From contig JAKAXI010000072.1 of NCBI GenBank assembly GCA_021816665.1, forward strand, positions 1 to 8,335: a stretch of 8,335 bases of DNA. Direction: 5' to 3'. Positions within the stretch are counted from its first letter, which is position 1, and every line of letters begins with the position of its first letter. The stretch comes from Bacillota bacterium. GTDB lineage: Bacteria; Bacillota; Bacilli; Alicyclobacillales; Alicyclobacillaceae. Shown piece by piece: positions 4,695 to 8,335 of this stretch. The position numbers and the translations under genes are program-made. The notes below the pieces were generated by a model, which worked only from the letters and a program-made list of their open reading frames with translations, had not been told where the DNA came from and searched no databases.

Positions 4695-6230
4695 TCAATA
4701 CGCTGTGGCGTCCGTTCCGTTCGTCAGCGCGCTGCCGCCGGTCAGATAGTCGACCACATTTGCCGCCACCTGTTCGCCGTGTCGAATGCAGTCTGGGACA
4801 CCGATGCCGTAATATCCAGCGCCCGCGATGTATACGCCTGGTGCGGACTGTACCAGTGCTTGTTCAGCGCGTTCAACCCGCTTCAGATGGCCAACGTGGT
4901 ACTGAGGCATGGCGTGATTCCAGCGTGTTACCAGTGTGTATTGCGGCTTTGCGTCAAGGTGGAGAAGGGATTTCAATTCACCTCGCACCGCTTCGACGAT
5001 GCCCTGGTCGTCCAGCTCCAGTCCGGCTTGTTGCCCTGCCCGTCCCACGTAACAGCGGACCACGATATGCCCGTCCGGCGTCGTATGTGGCCATTTGCTC
5101 GACAGCCACGTGCTTGCGGTGATCGCTCGATTCTCCGTGCGAGGAACAAGGAAGCCGGAGGCATCGAGCTCACCTGGTATCTGGTTCTCTCGGTAGACTA
5201 AGATCACGGTTGCCGTCGAAACGTATTCAATCTGACCAATTTCCGCTGCTGCCTGCGGCGCAATTTGTCTCAGGAGCTGTGCAGCGCTCATTGCAGGTGT
5301 CGCACAAATGACCGTGTCCGCGTGCAGGGTTTCTTGCACACCTTCACGCATCGTTGAAACACTGTAACTGCCGTCTGGTCGAGCGCTCACGTCAGTCACC
5401 GGCGCAAGGGTACGCAGGTCGGCCCAATCAGCGAGTTCATCGTACAGCCGCTCGACGATGCTCTGTAACCCGTGGCGGACGGTCACAAAGGTGCTGCGGC
5501 CTGCGGCTGCGCCCATCGGTACGCCACTAGGTGGGTTCCCACTTGAGACGGACGCTTGTTTCGCCTTTTCCAGCCGTGCCAGCAGGGCCTGGCGCTCTGT
5601 GCGCGATCCCAAGATGATACTGCGGTACTTTCGCTCGAGCTCCAGAAACTGAGGGAACGTCGTCTGGAGGCTGAGACGGTCGATCGACCCTGCGTAAATT
5701 CCGGCCTGCAGAGGTTCACAGATGCGTTCAACCATGGCATCACCAAGTCGACGCCGCAAAAAAGCCCCGACCGACTGATCTCCGTCGAGGTGATTTCGGG
5801 GTAAAACTATATCCATTAAAACGCGGAGTTTCTCAGAACTAGAGAGGAGTTCTGTCTTCATGAACAAGCCAAGGTCTGCAGGGATGCCCATATTGGTGCC
5901 GGCCGGCATCGGGGTCAGCCGTCCACGAAAGACCATGTACGTTTTCTGTGCCTTCGGGTTGGGGTTTGTACCAACCATCTCCGACTCCAAGCCGAGATCG
6001 CGGATCAGGCGCGTCGCAGCTTCTTTGCGGGCTAACAAAGAATCTGGTCCGCGTTCGAGCACAAAGCCGTCCTGGCGATGGGTGAAAACCTTGCCGCCAA
6101 AACGGTCGCTTTGTTCAAGGACAGTACAGTGGATCGACAATTCTCGCGCCTCAGCAAGCTGCTTCAATCGATAGGCGGCTGTCAGCCCCGTAATCCCACC
6201 ACCGACAATCACCACATCGTGGGTTTTCAT
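4695..6230 (-). CDS. hemY: Coproporphyrinogen III oxidase (CgoX), HemY/protoporphyrinogen oxidase family
   Basis: This FAD enzyme of 511 residues is expected to oxidise coproporphyrinogen III to coproporphyrin III in the monoderm haem pathway, at the membrane or in the cytosol. The ATG at 6230 overlaps the hemH stop (ATGA), with GGAG upstream. MKTHDVVIVGGGITGLTAAY is the FAD-binding Rossmann start (GGGxxGL, 10-16), and LEQSDRFGGKV (38-48) the following strand. FVLERGPDSLLARKE (56-70) matches Bacillus HemY. WNHAMPQYHVGH (437-448) and GAGYYGIGVPDCIRHGE (470-486) are the conserved C-terminal motifs. It is longer than Bacillus subtilis HemY (about 470): a linker rich in Ala, Gly, Lys and Ser lies at roughly 211-248, and the tail after 497 is polar. 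The frame stays open upstream into hemH, but that extension has no protein character. It is the last gene of hemE-hemH-hemY, translationally coupled to hemH. Confidence 0.95.
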   Translation of the reverse strand: MKTHDVVIVGGGITGLTAAYRLKQLAEARELSIHCTVLEQSDRFGGKVFTHRQDGFVLERGPDSLLARKEAATRLIRDLGLESEMVGTNPNPKAQKTYMVFRGRLTPMPAGTNMGIPADLGLFMKTELLSSSEKLRVLMDIVLPRNHLDGDQSVGAFLRRRLGDAMVERICEPLQAGIYAGSIDRLSLQTTFPQFLELERKYRSIILGSRTERQALLARLEKAKQASVSSGNPPSGVPMGAAAGRSTFVTVRHGLQSIVERLYDELADWADLRTLAPVTDVSARPDGSYSVSTMREGVQETLHADTVICATPAMSAAQLLRQIAPQAAAEIGQIEYVSTATVILVYRENQIPGELDASGFLVPRTENRAITASTWLSSKWPHTTPDGHIVVRCYVGRAGQQAGLELDDQGIVEAVRGELKSLLHLDAKPQYTLVTRWNHAMPQYHVGHLKRVERAEQALVQSAPGVYIAGAGYYGIGVPDCIRHGEQVAANVVDYLTGGSALTNGTDATAY

Positions 6231-7195
6231 CGTCCCGTCTCCGCAGCCGTCTCCCGAGACCGCACAACATCTCGCAATACTTCGATGAACGCGAGGTCTG
6301 CGTTCAAGTTTTCTGTGCGAGCTAGCTTGATGCCGAGGTCGTGCGCGAGGGCTTGGGCTTCGATATCGACGTCGTATAACACCTCGAGGTGGTCCGAGAC
6401 AAACCCGACTGGACACAGGAGGACGTTTTTGCGGCCGGTCGCGGCCAAGTCGCGGAGCACATCGAGAATGTCTGGACCGAGCCATTTGTCCGCCGTCCGC
6501 CCAGCACTCTGCCAAGCGAACATGTAGTGTTTGAGGTTCAGAGCTTCTGCTACAGCATTGCCAGTCGCGTGCAACTGGTCTTGATATGGATCGCCAGCTG
6601 CGAGGATTTTCTCTGGCAGGCTGTGAGCAGAGAAGACCACCATCACATCGTCGCTATTGCTGAACTCAGTCAAACGCGAACGCACCCGGTTCGCAATCAA
6701 CTGCAGAAATTTCTCGTTGTCATACCAGAAGTCCACGTGATAGAGCGTTGGTTTTCCGGTTGCTTGCGCGGCGTCCGAAGCTGCCCGTTGGTATTCGGCC
6801 ACGCTCCGGGTGGAGTAATGAGGGGCGAGGACAAGCGTAACGGCTTCCGTGATACCATCGGCTGACATTTGCCGCACTGTATCGCCGATAAATGGGTGGG
6901 TGTGTTTCATTCCCAGGTAAACGCGAACCGGTCGACCGCCATCGGCGTTGAGAGCGGTCTCGAGTCCGTGGGCCTCTGCCTCCGTAATGGCGTTGAGCGG
7001 AGAAAGACCGCCGATGGCCTGGTAACGCCGGAGCAAATCATCCAGAAGTTCTTTTGTCGGAGGGTGGCCGTGTCGAATGTGCGTGTAGTAGGCCTCGACT
7101 TCGTCGACTTGACGCGGCGTGCCGTACGCCATGAGTAAGACGCCAAGTGGTGCCTGTTCAAGTGGGGTATCGGTTGACGATGGTACTTGTGTCAC
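6227..7195 (-). CDS. hemH: Coproporphyrin ferrochelatase (CpfC/HemH)
   Basis: The enzyme has 322 residues and inserts Fe2+ into coproporphyrin III to make coprohaem in the cytosol. The GTG start at 7195 has TAAGGAGG (complement of 7203-7210) 7 bases upstream and lies 21 bases after the hemE stop. GVLLMAYGTP near the N-terminus carries Y24, equivalent to Tyr13 of Bacillus subtilis ferrochelatase. RYQAIGGLSPLNAIT (57-71) is the conserved porphyrin-site segment. VFSAHSLPEKI holds the metal-binding His (H191), and GFVSDHLEVLYDVDIEA holds the partner Glu (E271). There is no Cys-rich C-terminal extension, so no [2Fe-2S] cluster is expected, as in most Bacilli. The first 15 residues are a polar extension. 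Its stop overlaps the hemY start by four bases. All catalytic residues are present. Confidence 0.96.
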   Translation of the reverse strand: MTQVPSSTDTPLEQAPLGVLLMAYGTPRQVDEVEAYYTHIRHGHPPTKELLDDLLRRYQAIGGLSPLNAITEAEAHGLETALNADGGRPVRVYLGMKHTHPFIGDTVRQMSADGITEAVTLVLAPHYSTRSVAEYQRAASDAAQATGKPTLYHVDFWYDNEKFLQLIANRVRSRLTEFSNSDDVMVVFSAHSLPEKILAAGDPYQDQLHATGNAVAEALNLKHYMFAWQSAGRTADKWLGPDILDVLRDLAATGRKNVLLCPVGFVSDHLEVLYDVDIEAQALAHDLGIKLARTENLNADLAFIEVLRDVVRSRETAAETGR

Positions 7196-7216
7196 GCTAG
7201 TTCCTCCTTACCATGC

Positions 7217-8281
7217 CTATAACTTGGCGACAGTCTGTGCAATCTGGTCTCTGCTGTAGGCGTGGACAAAGTCGGTCAATTGCCGCAATGTAGCGGTCTC
7301 GATCGGGGGATTGTTGTGAACAACCCCGTGACCGAGGTTAAAGATGAATCCTGGTGCCGCAAGTCCCGCATCGACGACTGCACGTGCTCTAGGTTCAATG
7401 GCTGACCATGGCGCAAACAGCATCACAGGGTCGAGATTGCCTTGGATCGCGATATTTGAACCGAGTCTCGCGCGTGCAGACTCGATTGGAACGCGCCAGT
7501 CAATGCTGACAACCGTCGCTCCGGTTCGGCCAATCAGAGGCAACAACTCGCCTGTGACGACGCCGGAGTAAATGAGGGGAACGTCGTGCGGCCGCAAAGC
7601 AGCGAATACACGTTGAATCACCGGCAGCACAAAAGTTTCGAAATCCGCAGGGGCGAGGCTGCCAACCCAACTGTCAAATAACTGCACGGCGCGCGCTCCC
7701 GCGTCGATTTGTGCTGTTAAATACGCTATCGTCATGTCTCCGAGCTTGTCCATGAGAGATCGCCAAACCTCGGGCTCACTCCACATCAGTTGCTTCGTGC
7801 GAACGTAATTTCGGGAAGGTCCGCCTTCCACCAGATAACTGGCCAATGTAAAGGGGCCGCCTGTAAAGCCGATCAGCGGTACCTTCAGATCCCGGTGCAA
7901 CATCCGAATTGTGTCAAAGACGTAGGGAAGTTCAGCAACGGGATCGTACAGATGTAAGCGTTCGACGTCGCTTTGCGACCGGATCGGCGACTCAATGACA
8001 GGGCCAACGGCCTCTTTGATGTCAAATTGTACACCGAGCGGCCCGACCGGAACCATGATGTCCGAGAACAGAATGGCAGCGTCCACGTCAAGCTGCTCGA
8101 CAGGAAGCATGGTGACCTCTTTGCACACTTCCGGGTGACGGACAATATCAAGCAAGGAGTAACGCTCGCGAATCTTGCGGTATTCAGGCTGGTAGCGCCC
8201 AGCCTGGCGCATGTACCAAACCGGCAAACGGTCGACAGGACGGCGCCAGCAGGCGTCGAGAAAACGCGTATTTTCCAGCAT
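7217..8281 (-). CDS. hemE: Uroporphyrinogen decarboxylase
   Basis: This cytosolic enzyme has 354 residues and removes four carboxyl groups from uroporphyrinogen III to give coproporphyrinogen III. The ATG at 8281 is chosen: AGAGGG lies about 6 bases upstream, and the resulting length is normal (Bacillus subtilis HemE is about the same). A TTG at 8302 is possible but less likely. PVWYMRQAGRY (20-30) is the family signature with its Arg pair. FSDIMVP has the catalytic Asp D74, LASYLVEGG the conserved Tyr Y149, and FNLGHGVVHNNPP the conserved His H318. It is the first visible gene of hemE-hemH-hemY. A TATAAC at the complement of 8316-8321 could be the -10 of the operon promoter, with its -35 beyond the window. 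Confidence 0.97.
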   Translation of the reverse strand: MLENTRFLDACWRRPVDRLPVWYMRQAGRYQPEYRKIRERYSLLDIVRHPEVCKEVTMLPVEQLDVDAAILFSDIMVPVGPLGVQFDIKEAVGPVIESPIRSQSDVERLHLYDPVAELPYVFDTIRMLHRDLKVPLIGFTGGPFTLASYLVEGGPSRNYVRTKQLMWSEPEVWRSLMDKLGDMTIAYLTAQIDAGARAVQLFDSWVGSLAPADFETFVLPVIQRVFAALRPHDVPLIYSGVVTGELLPLIGRTGATVVSIDWRVPIESARARLGSNIAIQGNLDPVMLFAPWSAIEPRARAVVDAGLAAPGFIFNLGHGVVHNNPPIETATLRQLTDFVHAYSRDQIAQTVAKL

Positions 8282-8315
8282 GAACACCCTCTTTTCCGAC
8301 AAACAGTCCAGGATA

Positions 8316-8321
8316 GTTATA
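8316..8321 (-). promoter_or_regulatory. Possible -10 element of the hemEHY operon
   Basis: TATAAC on the minus strand lies 34 bases before the hemE ATG. The -35 partner would fall outside the window, so this is only suggestive. Confidence 0.25.
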
Positions 8322-8335
8322 CCCTGCCAACGCGG

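Noticed and set aside
6231..6515. N-terminal extension of the hemY frame to 6515
   Set aside because: It overlaps hemH in another frame, is Arg- and Ser-rich as shadow frames are, and the conserved FAD-binding start begins at the ATG at 6230.
1..8335. CRISPR array, tRNA or rRNA, insertion sequence, prophage or attachment site
   Set aside because: I saw no regularly spaced direct repeats, no transposase or integrase, and no sequence resembling structural RNA genes.

Overview
The window looks like the chromosome of a Gram-positive bacterium (Bacillota). The evidence is strong AGGAGG-type ribosome binding sites, frequent GTG and TTG starts, a hemE-hemH-hemY gene order, and a ferrochelatase of the monoderm type. 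The moderately GC-rich coding, together with the peroxiredoxin and cytosolic TlpA-like neighbours, suggests an Alicyclobacillus-like member of the Bacilli. That last step is inference, since no search could be run.

Layout. Positions 1-410 (minus) hold the N-terminal part of an acyltransferase-3 membrane enzyme cut by the window edge. Positions 574-1209 (plus) encode a six-helix protein related to the transmembrane half of cation diffusion facilitators. It converges on 1280-1729 (minus), a thioredoxin-fold protein with a CHIC active site; a perfect 13-bp inverted repeat lies between them. Positions 1799-2341 (minus) encode a typical 2-Cys peroxiredoxin, with an intrinsic terminator behind it and a PerR-like box inside its promoter. 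Positions 2662-3030 (minus) encode an unrecognised small four-helix membrane protein, followed by a long hairpin. A gene-poor gap (3031-3367) leads to a plus-strand MFS transporter of the fosmidomycin-resistance type (3368-4576). This ends in a terminator-like hairpin and converges on the haem genes.

Positions 4695-8281 (minus) are a compact operon, hemE-hemH-hemY. HemE makes coproporphyrinogen III, HemY (CgoX) oxidises it to coproporphyrin III, and HemH (CpfC) inserts iron to give coprohaem. The last step, decarboxylation by HemQ/ChdC, is not encoded here.

The two redox genes probably form a peroxide-defence unit: the peroxiredoxin destroys peroxide, and the thioredoxin-like protein, reached by readthrough, may act as a reductant or disulfide exchanger. 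Most of the window is ordinary housekeeping and stress-defence content, and I see no convincing new multi-gene system. The best leads are the PerR-type operator, the terminator placed just before the thioredoxin gene, the divergent CDF-like protein without a cytoplasmic domain, and several perfect inverted repeats.
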